Of a DNA stretch of 64,000 bases, positions 26,526 to 35,881 are shown one piece after another. The notes under the pieces are model-generated. The model saw only the letters and a program-made list of their open reading frames with translations, did no database searches and was not told where the DNA came from. A program made the translations under genes and the position numbers. Source of the stretch: Bordetella parapertussis (GTDB lineage Bacteria; Pseudomonadota; Gammaproteobacteria; Burkholderiales; Burkholderiaceae_D); NCBI GenBank assembly GCA_945866125.1, contig CAMBFZ010000013.1, positions 39,500 through 103,499 of the forward strand. The letters run 5' to 3'. Position 1 is the stretch's first letter, and every line of letters starts with the position of its first letter.

Positions 26526-26828
26526 TCACCGCTTCGACACCGCCACGGCCTTGGTTTCTGGCTGCAATATTTGCACAAACACTTCACTATCCTTCACCAG
26601 CCCAAGCTCATAACGCGCCCGTTCTTCCAGCGCGCCGGTACCTTCTTTTAGGTCCTGTACTTCGGAAGCCAGCTTCGCATTGCGCGCTTTCTGCTCCTGC
26701 TCTTTGGCCAGTGCCGCATCGACTTGCGTCGACAGATCCCACACACGCAGCCAGCCGCCCTTACCAAGCCAGAGTGGGTACTGGATCAGCACAAGCAAGG
26801 CAGTCAGCGAGATCAGGATCAGACGCAT
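26526..26828 (-). CDS. ftsB: Cell division protein FtsB
   Basis: A 100-residue bitopic protein. It has an N-terminal membrane helix (about 4-20), then the conserved QYPLWLGKGGWLRVWDL segment, a coiled coil rich in Lys/Glu/Gln (about 35-65) and the ERARYELGLVKDSEVFVQI motif. FtsB joins FtsL and FtsQ in the divisome. It lies downstream of eno on the same strand, the widely conserved pyrG-kdsA-eno-ftsB order. Confidence 0.95.
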   Translation of the reverse strand: MRLILISLTALLVLIQYPLWLGKGGWLRVWDLSTQVDAALAKEQEQKARNAKLASEVQDLKEGTGALEERARYELGLVKDSEVFVQILQPETKAVAVSKR

Positions 26829-26882
26829 AAGCTCAATGGCAAGCGCGCAGCCGGACTAGTCGGATTAATACCGGCAACACAC

Positions 26883-28166
26883 TTACTTCAGATTATAGAA
26901 GGCGCTACGGCCCGGATAGCTGGCGATATCGCCCAAGTCTTCCTCAATGCGAAGCAGTTGATTGTATTTTGCCATACGATCCGAACGTGACATCGAACCG
27001 GTCTTAATCTGCAGTGCATTGCAGCCCACCGCGATATCGGCAATCGTCGAATCTTCGGTTTCGCCGGAGCGATGAGAAATCACCGCGGTATAGCCGGCGC
27101 GCTTGGCCATCTCAATCGCCGCAAAGGTCTCTGTCAGCGTACCGATCTGGTTAATCTTGATCAGAATCGAGTTAGCGATATTTCTTTGTATGCCTTCACG
27201 CAAAATCTTGGTGTTGGTCACAAACAGATCATCACCCACTAGTTGCACTTTTTTGCCCAACGCCTGCGTAAGCGTAGCCCAACCTTCCCAATCATTCTCA
27301 GCCATCGCATCTTCAATGGAAATGATTGGATACTTGTCACACCACGTCGCCAGCAGATTGGTGAAATCGCCCGAAGATAGCGACAAGCCTTCGCTACCTA
27401 AATGGTACTGACCGTTTTTATAAAACTCGCTCGCCGCACAATCCAGACCCAACGCAATATCTTTGCCCGGCTCATAGCCAGCTTGTTCAATGGCCTGCAA
27501 AATCAGTTTGATCGCTGCTTCATGGTTTTCAACCGAAGGCGCAAAACCGCCTTCGTCGCCCACCGACGTCGCCAGCTTTTTTTCGTGCAAGATTTTTTTC
27601 AGCGTGTGAAATACCTCGGCGCCGTAACGCATCGCCTCACGAAAACTCGGCGCCCCCACCGGAATGATCATGAACTCTTGAATATCGAGATTGTTGTCCG
27701 CGTGCGCGCCACCATTGATCACGTTCATCATCGGCACCGGCATCTGCATCGCACCGGAGCCACCAAAATAACGATAAAGCGGCAAGCCGGATTCTTCGGC
27801 GGCCGCCTTGGCCACCGCCATCGACACTGCGAGTGTGGCGTTGGCACCGAGACGCGCTTTGTTGTCGGTACCGTCAAGATCAATCAGTGTGTGATCCAGA
27901 AAAGCCTGCTCATTGGCGTCCAGCCCCATGATAGCTTCCGAGATTTCGGTGTTAATGTTTTCGCAGGCCTTGAGTACGCCCTTGCCAAAATAACGGGATG
28001 AATCCCCATCGCGCAGCTCAATCGCTTCGCGCGAACCGGTTGACGCACCGGACGGCACCGCAGCACGACCCATCACACCGGATTCAAGCAAGACGTCGCA
28101 TTCGACGGTCGGGTTACCGCGCGAGTCCAGGATTTCACGGGCGACGATGTCAACAATTGCACTCAT
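26883..28166 (-). CDS. eno: Enolase
   Basis: A 427-residue enolase of normal length. It starts MSAIVDIVAREILDSRGNPT and has the substrate loop SGASTGSREA, the Mg ligand regions and the signature ILIKINQIGTLTET near the C-terminus with catalytic Lys and SHRSGETED. It interconverts 2-phosphoglycerate and phosphoenolpyruvate and, with the adjacent kdsA, links glycolysis to Kdo synthesis through PEP. It belongs to the pyrG-kdsA-eno-ftsB unit. Confidence 0.99.
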   Translation of the reverse strand: MSAIVDIVAREILDSRGNPTVECDVLLESGVMGRAAVPSGASTGSREAIELRDGDSSRYFGKGVLKACENINTEISEAIMGLDANEQAFLDHTLIDLDGTDNKARLGANATLAVSMAVAKAAAEESGLPLYRYFGGSGAMQMPVPMMNVINGGAHADNNLDIQEFMIIPVGAPSFREAMRYGAEVFHTLKKILHEKKLATSVGDEGGFAPSVENHEAAIKLILQAIEQAGYEPGKDIALGLDCAASEFYKNGQYHLGSEGLSLSSGDFTNLLATWCDKYPIISIEDAMAENDWEGWATLTQALGKKVQLVGDDLFVTNTKILREGIQRNIANSILIKINQIGTLTETFAAIEMAKRAGYTAVISHRSGETEDSTIADIAVGCNALQIKTGSMSRSDRMAKYNQLLRIEEDLGDIASYPGRSAFYNLK

Positions 28167-28234
28167 TAAAATTCTCCACAGTAGAAAATGTTTTTATTTG
28201 TTGCTGCCTAAAATTGCACGTGCTTGAACCGCAT

Positions 28235-29089
28235 TCACGCAAAATCGTTTTCCAGGAAGCCGTTTTTTTTCACAATACGATCAATGTCAACCAAGGTCGC
28301 GAGCAGCTCTTTGATGCGATGCAGAGGGACTGCATTCGGCCCATCAGACATGGCATGGGCCGGATCAGGATGGGTCTCCATAAACAGCCCCGCAATGCCA
28401 ACGCCCACCGCAGCACGCGCAAGTACCGGCACAAATTCACGCTGTCCACCAGAGGTGGTGCCCTGCCCGCCGGGCAATTGCACCGAATGCGTCGCATCAA
28501 ACACCACTGGGCAACCCGTCTCACGCAGGATCGCCAGCGACCGCATATCCGAGACCAGATTGTTATAGCCAAACGAAGCGCCCCGTTCGCACGCCATAAA
28601 TTGATCGGTTGCCAAGCCTGCTTCAGCAGCGGCTTCGCGCGCTTTATCGATCACGTTTTTCATGTCGTGCGGCGCCAGAAACTGCCCTTTTTTTATATTG
28701 ACTGGTTTGCCTGACTGCGCGCAGGCGCGAATAAAATCAGTCTGACGGCATAAAAATGCGGGTGTCTGCAAGACATCGACCACCGCAGATACCGGTACGA
28801 TCTCATCGATTGCATGAATGTCGGTCAGCACCGGTACACCAATCTGCTTTTTGACGGTCGCCAAAATCTCCAGCCCTTTTTCCATCCCCAAACCGCGAAA
28901 CGACGAGCCGGATGAGCGGTTGGCCTTATCAAACGAGGACTTATAAATAAAGGGAATACCCAGACTAGCCGTAATCTCTTTCAGACGCCCCGCCGTGTCG
29001 AGCGCCATCTGCTCGGACTCGATCACGCAAGGTCCGGCGATCAGAAAGAATGGATGCGCAAGCCCGACATCAAAGCCGCAGAGCTTCAT
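28235..29089 (-). CDS. kdsA: 3-deoxy-8-phosphooctulonate synthase
   Basis: A 284-residue TIM-barrel enzyme with LIAGPCVIESEQMALD, YKSSFDKANRSS, the conserved VLTDIHAID and the C-terminal METHPDPAHAMSDGPN. It condenses PEP with arabinose-5-phosphate to Kdo-8-phosphate for lipopolysaccharide inner core. Absence of the Cys that marks metal-dependent forms was not judged. The ATG overlaps the pyrG stop by four bases (ATGA). Confidence 0.97.
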   Translation of the reverse strand: MKLCGFDVGLAHPFFLIAGPCVIESEQMALDTAGRLKEITASLGIPFIYKSSFDKANRSSGSSFRGLGMEKGLEILATVKKQIGVPVLTDIHAIDEIVPVSAVVDVLQTPAFLCRQTDFIRACAQSGKPVNIKKGQFLAPHDMKNVIDKAREAAAEAGLATDQFMACERGASFGYNNLVSDMRSLAILRETGCPVVFDATHSVQLPGGQGTTSGGQREFVPVLARAAVGVGIAGLFMETHPDPAHAMSDGPNAVPLHRIKELLATLVDIDRIVKKNGFLENDFA

Positions 29090-30744
29090 GCTGCCTTCCT
29101 TTGCGCCGCCGCGTGCTTGTGCGCCAACGCAGCCTTAATGAACGAGATAAATAAAGGATGGCCATCGCGCGGCGTCGATTTGAATTCAGGGTGGTATTGC
29201 ACGCCCATGTACCACGGATGCGCATACTCACCAGTGCGTGGCAGCTCCATGATTTCGCAAAGCGATTCAGTTGGCGTGCGGGCCGACACAATCAGACCGG
29301 CTTGCTCAACCCGCGCCAGATAATGGTTGTTGGCCTCATAGCGGTGCCGATGGCGCTCGGTCACTTCGGCGCCATAAATTTCGGCCGCCAGCGTGCCGGG
29401 TTCCACCGCGCAGGTTTGCGCACCGAGCCGCATGGTGCCGCCCAAATCCGAGTTCACATCGCGTCGTTCGACCTTGCCGTCATGGTTTTGCCATTCGGTG
29501 ATTAAAGCCACCACCGGATTGGGGCTATCCGAATCGAATTCAGTCGAATTGGCGCCGGTAAGACCGGCCCTATTGCGCGCATATTCGATCAGTGCCACCT
29601 GCATGCCTAGACAGATACCAAGGTACGGGACCTTACTTTCGCGGGCAAAGCGGGCAGCGGCGATCTTGCCTTCGACACCGCGTTTGCCAAACCCCCCCGG
29701 TACCAAGATCGCATCGTATTTTTTCAGGCTTTCAAAACCCTTGGTTTCGATGTCTTCCGAATCGACGTATTCGATATTGACGCGCGACTCAGTGTGAATA
29801 CCGGCATGACGCAGCGCTTCCGTCAGCGATTTGTACGACTCGGTCAGGTCAACATATTTGCCGACCATCGCGATGTTGACTTCTTCTTTCGGATTTTCAA
29901 GCGAATACACCAGCTTGCTCCACATCGACAGATCGGCCGGTTTAGGCGAGAGGTTGAGCTTTTCGCAGACGATACGGTCCAAGCCCTGATCGTGCAGCAT
30001 CTGCGGAATTTTGTAGATGGTGTCAGCATCCCAGACCGAGATGACGGCGTCGATTTCGACATTGGAAAAAAGCGAAATCTTATCGCGTTCGTCATCCGGA
30101 ATACGGCGATCTGCGCGACACAACAGCGCATCGGGTGAGATGCCGATTTCGCGTAGTTTTTGTACGCTATGCTGCGTCGGCTTGGTTTTGAGCTCACCAG
30201 CAGAGACCAGATAGGGCACCAGGGTCAGGTGCACAAAGGCCGCATGATTGCGTCCGCCGCGCAGCGATAATTGGCGTGCCGCCTCAAGAAAGGGCAGCGA
30301 CTCAATATCACCAACGGTCCCGCCGATTTCAACAATCGCCACATCAAAACCTTCGGCGCCGCGGTGAATGAAATCCTGGATCTCGTTCGTAATATGCGGA
30401 ATCACCTGCACCGTCTTGCCCAGATATTCGCCACGCCGCTCTTTGCGGATGACGGATTCATAGATCTGCCCAGTGGTGAAATTATTGACCTTCTTCATCT
30501 TGGCGCTGATGAAGCGCTCATAGTGACCCAGATCGAGATCGGTTTCAGCGCCGTCGTCGGTGACAAACACCTCGCCATGCTGAAACGGGCTCATCGTGCC
30601 GGGATCCACATTGATGTAGGGATCGAGCTTGAGAAGGGTGACTTTGAGGCCACGCGATTCGAGGATCGCAGCCAGCGACGCGGCGGCAATTCCCTTACCA
30701 AGGGAAGAGACGACGCCGCCTGTGACAAATACAAACTTGGTCAT
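29086..30744 (-). CDS. pyrG: CTP synthase
   Basis: A 552-residue two-domain enzyme. The N-terminal amidoligase domain starts MTKFVFVTGGVVSSLGKG; the C-terminal class I glutamine amidotransferase has the nucleophile elbow LGICLGMQ and the His-x-Glu of QYHPEFKSTPRDG. It converts UTP to CTP. I used the ATG at 30744; a longer open frame to 30945 has no CTP synthase similarity and lies in the promoter region next to the LpxR-like gene. Confidence 0.98.
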   Translation of the reverse strand: MTKFVFVTGGVVSSLGKGIAAASLAAILESRGLKVTLLKLDPYINVDPGTMSPFQHGEVFVTDDGAETDLDLGHYERFISAKMKKVNNFTTGQIYESVIRKERRGEYLGKTVQVIPHITNEIQDFIHRGAEGFDVAIVEIGGTVGDIESLPFLEAARQLSLRGGRNHAAFVHLTLVPYLVSAGELKTKPTQHSVQKLREIGISPDALLCRADRRIPDDERDKISLFSNVEIDAVISVWDADTIYKIPQMLHDQGLDRIVCEKLNLSPKPADLSMWSKLVYSLENPKEEVNIAMVGKYVDLTESYKSLTEALRHAGIHTESRVNIEYVDSEDIETKGFESLKKYDAILVPGGFGKRGVEGKIAAARFARESKVPYLGICLGMQVALIEYARNRAGLTGANSTEFDSDSPNPVVALITEWQNHDGKVERRDVNSDLGGTMRLGAQTCAVEPGTLAAEIYGAEVTERHRHRYEANNHYLARVEQAGLIVSARTPTESLCEIMELPRTGEYAHPWYMGVQYHPEFKSTPRDGHPLFISFIKAALAHKHAAAQRKAA

Positions 30745-30847
30745 TGCAGAGAGTGCCGAACGGCACGAGCGGGAAATTCGAATTATACCGCAAAGCGCCC
30801 GCCCGGCTGCCGCGATCCGGCTTGGGGCCAGCTTGCAAAGAACGGCC

Positions 30848-31789
30848 TCAAGGCGTGTAGCTGATCGACAGTCTGAGAAAGTCCTGTCGGCCTGCCGCAC
30901 CCGACAAGCCCTCGATCTCATTGCTGCGCCGGATGACGGACACACGCGTTCCCCATTGCTGATGTTGCCAGTGCATGCCCAGTTCTAGCTCACCAGTGAA
31001 ACGTTCCGGCTTGACAGTGCGCGCACTTTCATTAGCAAAGAGCCCGCCCTGCAAACTTGCATCGTAAGCCACTGCGCGCAAGGCCAGCCGCACAAAACCA
31101 AACCCCGCCGACTGGGTTGCCGCTGTGCGCAGTTGTCCCGCGCGCAGCGTGGTATCAACCGTCAAATCGGTGAAAATATTTCCCAGCCTAACCGCCACAC
31201 CAGGACGTAAATCGATAGAAGGGCTCAGCGCCCAGTAAGGCCCACGCCCGCCTGCATGCAGGACCATCCCGACCTCATTGTGCAGTTGCGTGCTCCAAGC
31301 GCGCGGAGTCGGTTGTTTGAGCACATGGTGTAGCGTCTTTTGTGTCGCCTCGCCGCCAGCGCAAGGACCCAGACAGCCGATGTCCAGACCGACGGCGGCT
31401 TCGCTGCCATCCCGATACGCAATGCTTCGGAAAAATCCCCAGTAAAGCCAGCCAGCATACGGATGGTCTAGTGCGCCAATTTGGTTTGGTGTGAGCCGCA
31501 CATCGGAGGCCGTATAAATCTGCTGACCAACGCGCCAGCCAGCGCTGCGCCAACCTTCGTCCGTTTGCAGCCGGTAGCTTCGCGAAAAACGCAGACCGCT
31601 GGTATAAAACCCATCATCATGCTGCAACAAGAGCGAGTCATTATCGATATCGAGCACCGAGCTCACTCTGCCCTGCGCCATAATCCGATCGAGCTCGGCA
31701 GTAGACCAATTCAATGTCTGTGCCGCCCCCTGAACTGGCAGACCCACAAACGCGCCAAGCAATGACACCACCCACCCTATTCGTTTCAT
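30848..31789 (-). CDS. LpxR-like outer membrane lipid A deacylase (DUF2219)
   Basis: A 313-residue protein with a signal peptide (MKRIGWVVSLLGAFVGLPVQGAAQ). The mature part is rich in alternating beta strands and ends in aromatic-poor ISYTP, as for a beta-barrel. The LpxR family signature is visible: DIDNDSLLLQHDDGFYTSG near the N-terminus and DHPYAGWLYWG. In Salmonella, LpxR is a Ca-dependent enzyme that removes the 3'-acyloxyacyl group of lipid A and lowers TLR4 recognition. The ATG at 31789 starts the signal peptide; the longer frame overlaps the end of comEC. Activity here is inferred. Confidence 0.8.
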   Translation of the reverse strand: MKRIGWVVSLLGAFVGLPVQGAAQTLNWSTAELDRIMAQGRVSSVLDIDNDSLLLQHDDGFYTSGLRFSRSYRLQTDEGWRSAGWRVGQQIYTASDVRLTPNQIGALDHPYAGWLYWGFFRSIAYRDGSEAAVGLDIGCLGPCAGGEATQKTLHHVLKQPTPRAWSTQLHNEVGMVLHAGGRGPYWALSPSIDLRPGVAVRLGNIFTDLTVDTTLRAGQLRTAATQSAGFGFVRLALRAVAYDASLQGGLFANESARTVKPERFTGELELGMHWQHQQWGTRVSVIRRSNEIEGLSGAAGRQDFLRLSISYTP

Positions 31790-31977
31790 GCAAACCAGTC
31801 GTCGAGAGAACATTAACGGGATCACGAAACTATCAGCCTGCCAATGCCGGCAATTAGCGCCAGCGCAAATTTCATTAAAGCGTGGTGAAAAATTTTTCCT
31901 ATCGCGCCAAAAACGCCACAGCAACGTCGGAAATATCGGTACTGGCTTTATCGTACAACGTTGACCGTCCACCATCG

Positions 31978-34377
31978 CTATCGGCCCTGCCAATAGCGGG
32001 CTTGCTCAGTACGGAACGCACTCACATGGATCTGTGCATCAATCACGATACGCAACGCACCCGATTCATCGGTACGCAAACGCGCAATGCCCAAAGTGTG
32101 ATAACGCTCGAACACCTCTGCCTTAGGATGTTTATAGCGGTTGCGATAGCCAACCTGAAACACCGCCAGCTCAGGCGACACCGCCGCCAAAAACGCCGGC
32201 GTTGACGAGGTACCACTGCCATGATGGGGCGCCAGCAGCACAGTGGCCGACAGACGTTCGGGCATCCGTTCAAGCAGTGCGCGCTCTTGCGCGGCTTCGA
32301 TATCACCGGTCAGCAGCAGCGCGCGACCCTGCACACTGATTTTTAGCGTGCAGCTACGCGCGTTAGGGCGCAGGTCTGTATTCGCGTAACTATCATGCGT
32401 CGGCTGCAGCATCTCAAACTGCACGCCATCCCATGACCAGCTCTGTCCTGCAGCACATGCATGGTGATACGGCGCACGCTGCACAATGGCGTGCTCTGTC
32501 GGTAACGAAGACGACACCCAGCCCACCTCAATACCACTTAACACCGATAAGGCACCACCTGAATGGTCACTGTCGCTATGCGAGATTACCAGCCCATCGA
32601 GCCGCCTGATGCCACGCGCACGCAAATATGGCAACAGCACCCGGCTGCCACTATCCGCATCAGCAGAAAATCCCGGACCCGTGTCGTATAACAAGCGATG
32701 GGTTGCGGTCTCGATCAAAAGCGCATTGCCCTGCCCGATATCAAAGGCGGTCACCCACACCCCGTCGCGCGGCGCCGTGGCCGGGTTTAATGCCAGCGGC
32801 AACCAAGTCAGCACACCCATCCAGCGCAAGGGCCAGCCGCGGGGTGCGAGCATCCAGATCGTGCCCGCTAATGCAAGCGCAAAACGCATCGCATCCGGCT
32901 GTGGCGTCTGCCAAACCGCCAGTGGCAAATTACTCAACCAGGTCAGCCATTGCGCCAGAAAAGCCACCAGGGCGTGCGCCACCTGCAGCAAGGGCACCGA
33001 GAGCGGCGCCGGCGCCACACTGCCCAACAGCGACAAAGGCGTAACCACAAAACTAATCAAGGGAATCGCCACCGCATTAGCCAGCGGTCCCACCAGCGAC
33101 ACCTGCGCAAACAGCAGCATTGTCAGTGGCACCAAACCCAGCGTAATCGACCATTGCGTGCGGCCAGCACTTTTGAGCTGCCGTGCCAATCGCTCGCGCC
33201 AACCATGGGGCGCTGCGCCAGCGTGGGCATCGACCCGCCCGGCTGCGCGATACAAAATACAGGCGATGGCCACAAACGATAGCCAGAAACCCGGCCATAA
33301 CACCGACCAAGGATCGATCAACAACACCGCAACAAGGGCGATGCATAACACCTGAGAAACCGCCGTGATCCGTCCTAGCCATAGCGCAGCGGCCACTACG
33401 CACAACATGATGAGGGTGCGCTGTGCCGGTATGCCAAAGCCGGCGAGCGCCACGTAGGCCAGTGCTGCCAACAAGCCCGCCACCGCGGCTGCCTTTTGCG
33501 CAGGCAAGCGCAAGGGCAAACTGACATCGGTAAAAAACGAGCACCGCCACAACCTGTTCACCAGCCCCGCAAACAACGCTGCCACCATCGTAATGTGCAG
33601 CCCCGAGATCGACACCAGATGGCCAATGCCGGTACGATTAAAAATCGTCCAATCCGACTGTTCAATCGCACGCTGGTCACCCATCACCAGCGCCGCAATC
33701 ACGCCGGCATAAGGCTGTGACGGCAAAGCCTGCAAAATTCGGGCACGCAGCGCACCGCGCAGGCGGGCAATCACCGCCCCTGTACTCCACACAAAAGCAT
33801 CCAACCTGCGTTGACCAATCGGCCGCACGCTGCCGGTTGCGCGCACGCCTTCAGCCAGCAACCAGGCTTCATAATCAAAGACATAGGGATTGGCATTGCC
33901 GTGCGGACGCTGTAATCGCACTGTCCATTGCCAGCGCTCGCCCGGCTGCAACGGCGTGACCGCTGCGCCGGCGTATTCATAAATTCCCAGACCAACCCGA
34001 GCGGGCACATGCAGCAGCGTCCCATCGGCTGCCTTCGCCTGCTCGACCGCAAACCGGAAACGCGCACCCCGTTCGACCGGATCGGGCAAGCTGTCAATCG
34101 TGCCAATCAGCGTGATGTCCTGCCCTTCCCATGCCATCGGCAAGGCATCTTGCAGACGCCACTCTGCCAACAAGGCCGCCCAGCCAAAGCCCAAAGCAAG
34201 CGCGGCGGTTACTACTAAACTCCCGCGCACCGCACGCGCAAGGGGCCGCAAGCGGCACAACAACAGCAGCGCCACTGCCACACCAATGAGAAAAAGGGAC
34301 AGTCCTGCTTGCGGCAACACGGCCTGCTGCTGCAAGCAGCCCACGCCGATTAGCAAGCCCAGCGCAAACGCGCGCAC
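31978..34377 (-). CDS. comEC: DNA internalisation competence protein ComEC/Rec2
   Basis: A 799-residue polytopic protein. It has an N-terminal hydrophobic part with an OB-like segment (IGTIDSLPDPVERGARFRF), a central competence domain with ISGLHITMVAALFAGL and GFGIPAQRTLIML, and a C-terminal metallo-beta-lactamase domain (VISHSDSDHSGG, LLAPHHGSGTSS). It forms the inner membrane channel and probable nuclease for uptake of transforming DNA. The start is GTG, directly following the TAA of tatD with no spacing. Other competence genes are not in the window. Confidence 0.95.
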   Translation of the reverse strand: MRAFALGLLIGVGCLQQQAVLPQAGLSLFLIGVAVALLLLCRLRPLARAVRGSLVVTAALALGFGWAALLAEWRLQDALPMAWEGQDITLIGTIDSLPDPVERGARFRFAVEQAKAADGTLLHVPARVGLGIYEYAGAAVTPLQPGERWQWTVRLQRPHGNANPYVFDYEAWLLAEGVRATGSVRPIGQRRLDAFVWSTGAVIARLRGALRARILQALPSQPYAGVIAALVMGDQRAIEQSDWTIFNRTGIGHLVSISGLHITMVAALFAGLVNRLWRCSFFTDVSLPLRLPAQKAAAVAGLLAALAYVALAGFGIPAQRTLIMLCVVAAALWLGRITAVSQVLCIALVAVLLIDPWSVLWPGFWLSFVAIACILYRAAGRVDAHAGAAPHGWRERLARQLKSAGRTQWSITLGLVPLTMLLFAQVSLVGPLANAVAIPLISFVVTPLSLLGSVAPAPLSVPLLQVAHALVAFLAQWLTWLSNLPLAVWQTPQPDAMRFALALAGTIWMLAPRGWPLRWMGVLTWLPLALNPATAPRDGVWVTAFDIGQGNALLIETATHRLLYDTGPGFSADADSGSRVLLPYLRARGIRRLDGLVISHSDSDHSGGALSVLSGIEVGWVSSSLPTEHAIVQRAPYHHACAAGQSWSWDGVQFEMLQPTHDSYANTDLRPNARSCTLKISVQGRALLLTGDIEAAQERALLERMPERLSATVLLAPHHGSGTSSTPAFLAAVSPELAVFQVGYRNRYKHPKAEVFERYHTLGIARLRTDESGALRIVIDAQIHVSAFRTEQARYWQGR

Positions 34378-35181
34378 TTAGTGCATAACGAGGCTACCAA
34401 GGCGGGGCAACACGCGCACAACATTGTCGGTCGTCTGACGGGCGAGCGTTACCAGCGACTGGCCGCGCAGCTCGGCCAGCACCGCTGCAATCTGAGGGAG
34501 CTGCACCGGGCTATTCGGCGCCGGATGCAGCCATGCGGGAGAAATATCGGGAGCATCAGTTTCGAGCACGACCGCCTCGTCTGGCAAGGTCGCAGCCAGT
34601 CGGCGAATTTGTAAAGCACGGGTAAAGGTCATCGCGCCGCCGAAGCCAAGCACAAAACCCTGCTGGGTAAACGCCTGGGCCTGTTGCAAACTACCGTTAA
34701 ACGCATGGGCAATTCCGCCTGAAACCGGCAGTCGGCGCAACTGTTTTAGCACCGTATCTTGCGAGCGACGCACATGCAAAATCACGGGCAAGTCATACGC
34801 ACGCGCGATCTTTAATTGCTCGACATAGAAAAATTCCTGTTTGTCGCGCAGAGGTGGCTCACTGAAACCCGGCACAAAAAAATCAAGCCCGATTTCGCCG
34901 ATGGCCACAAAGCGCGGATCCGTCATCGCCTGTGACACTGCCAGGCGCAAGACCTGCAAATCCGATTCGTCGGCCTGTGCCACAAAAAGGGGATGAATCC
35001 CCAGCGCATACACGCAGTTGGGCAAGCGCGCAGCCAACGCGGCCACGGTGGCAAAGTTAGCGCGCTCGACGGCCGGCACCACGATCCACGCCACCCCAGC
35101 GGCCGCAGCAGCATGCGCCACTGCTGCGGACTGGTTGCCAAACTCTGCCGCGTCCAGATGGCAATGGCTATCGATCCACAT
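34378..35181 (-). CDS. tatD: TatD family metal-dependent hydrolase / 3'-exonuclease
   Basis: A 267-residue TIM-barrel metalloenzyme starting MWIDSHCHLDAAEFG, with IGEIGLDFFV, VILHVRRSQD, GIAHAFNGSLQQA and VLETDAPDISP. TatD-type enzymes act as 3'-5' exonucleases on damaged or fragmented DNA. The ATG at 35181 places SHCHLD at the N-terminus; extra upstream codons would overlap lolD. Its stop touches the comEC start. Confidence 0.93.
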   Translation of the reverse strand: MWIDSHCHLDAAEFGNQSAAVAHAAAAAGVAWIVVPAVERANFATVAALAARLPNCVYALGIHPLFVAQADESDLQVLRLAVSQAMTDPRFVAIGEIGLDFFVPGFSEPPLRDKQEFFYVEQLKIARAYDLPVILHVRRSQDTVLKQLRRLPVSGGIAHAFNGSLQQAQAFTQQGFVLGFGGAMTFTRALQIRRLAATLPDEAVVLETDAPDISPAWLHPAPNSPVQLPQIAAVLAELRGQSLVTLARQTTDNVVRVLPRLGSLVMH

Positions 35182-35185
35182 AGGC

Positions 35186-35881
35186 TTAGAGGTTATCGGG
35201 CTGGAGACCGTTTTCGGATAAGCGCAGTACCCGCTCACAACGCCCCGCTAATTCGCGGTCGTGGGTGACAATCACAAAGGCGGTGCCCATGGTCTGCGCC
35301 AACTCCAGCATCAGATCAAACACCTGATGCGCGGTATGCCGGTCAAGATTGCCAGTAGGCTCATCGGCCAGCACACAGGCCGGGTTGGTGACTAGTGCGC
35401 GCGCCAGTGCCACGCGCTGACGCTCGCCACCCGACAATTCCCCTGGCACATGCGAGAGCCGCTCTGCCAAGCCAACCCGCTCCAGCAAGGCTGCAGCCGC
35501 TGCACGGGCCTGCTGACGGGGTACACGTCGGATCAGTAGCGGCATGGCCACATTGTCGAGCGCAGAAAATTCTGGCAGCAGATGATGAAATTGATACACA
35601 AAACCTAGCCCGCGATTACGCAATGCACCGCGCGCGGCATCGTTGAGCGAGGCCAGATCCTGGCCCAATAAGGCCACGCTGCCCGTGGACGGCACATCAA
35701 GTCCGCCCAGCAAATGCAGCAACGTCGATTTGCCCGAGCCGGATACCCCAACAATGGCAAGCCGCTCGCCACGCGTGACCGTCAGGTCGACATGCTCCAG
35801 TACGGTCAGCTTATGGCGCCCCTGCGCATACGTTTTGCCAAGCTGCGCGCAAGACAGCACGATGTGTTGATCGACGCTCAT
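35186..35881 (-). CDS. lolD: Lipoprotein-releasing ABC transporter ATP-binding protein LolD
   Basis: A 231-residue ABC ATPase. Walker A is GVSGSGKST (45-53), the LolD-typical FVYQFHHLLPEFSALDNVAMPL follows the Q-loop, and the signature LSGGERQRVALARAL and Walker B VLADEPTGNLD follow. With LolC/E it extracts outer membrane lipoproteins from the inner membrane to LolA. Its ATG overlaps the stop of the permease gene by four bases. Confidence 0.97.
   Translation of the reverse strand: MSVDQHIVLSCAQLGKTYAQGRHKLTVLEHVDLTVTRGERLAIVGVSGSGKSTLLHLLGGLDVPSTGSVALLGQDLASLNDAARGALRNRGLGFVYQFHHLLPEFSALDNVAMPLLIRRVPRQQARAAAAALLERVGLAERLSHVPGELSGGERQRVALARALVTNPACVLADEPTGNLDRHTAHQVFDLMLELAQTMGTAFVIVTHDRELAGRCERVLRLSENGLQPDNL

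Noticed and set aside
32486..33355. Plus-strand open frame of 289 codons
   Set aside because: Antisense to comEC and without recognisable domains.
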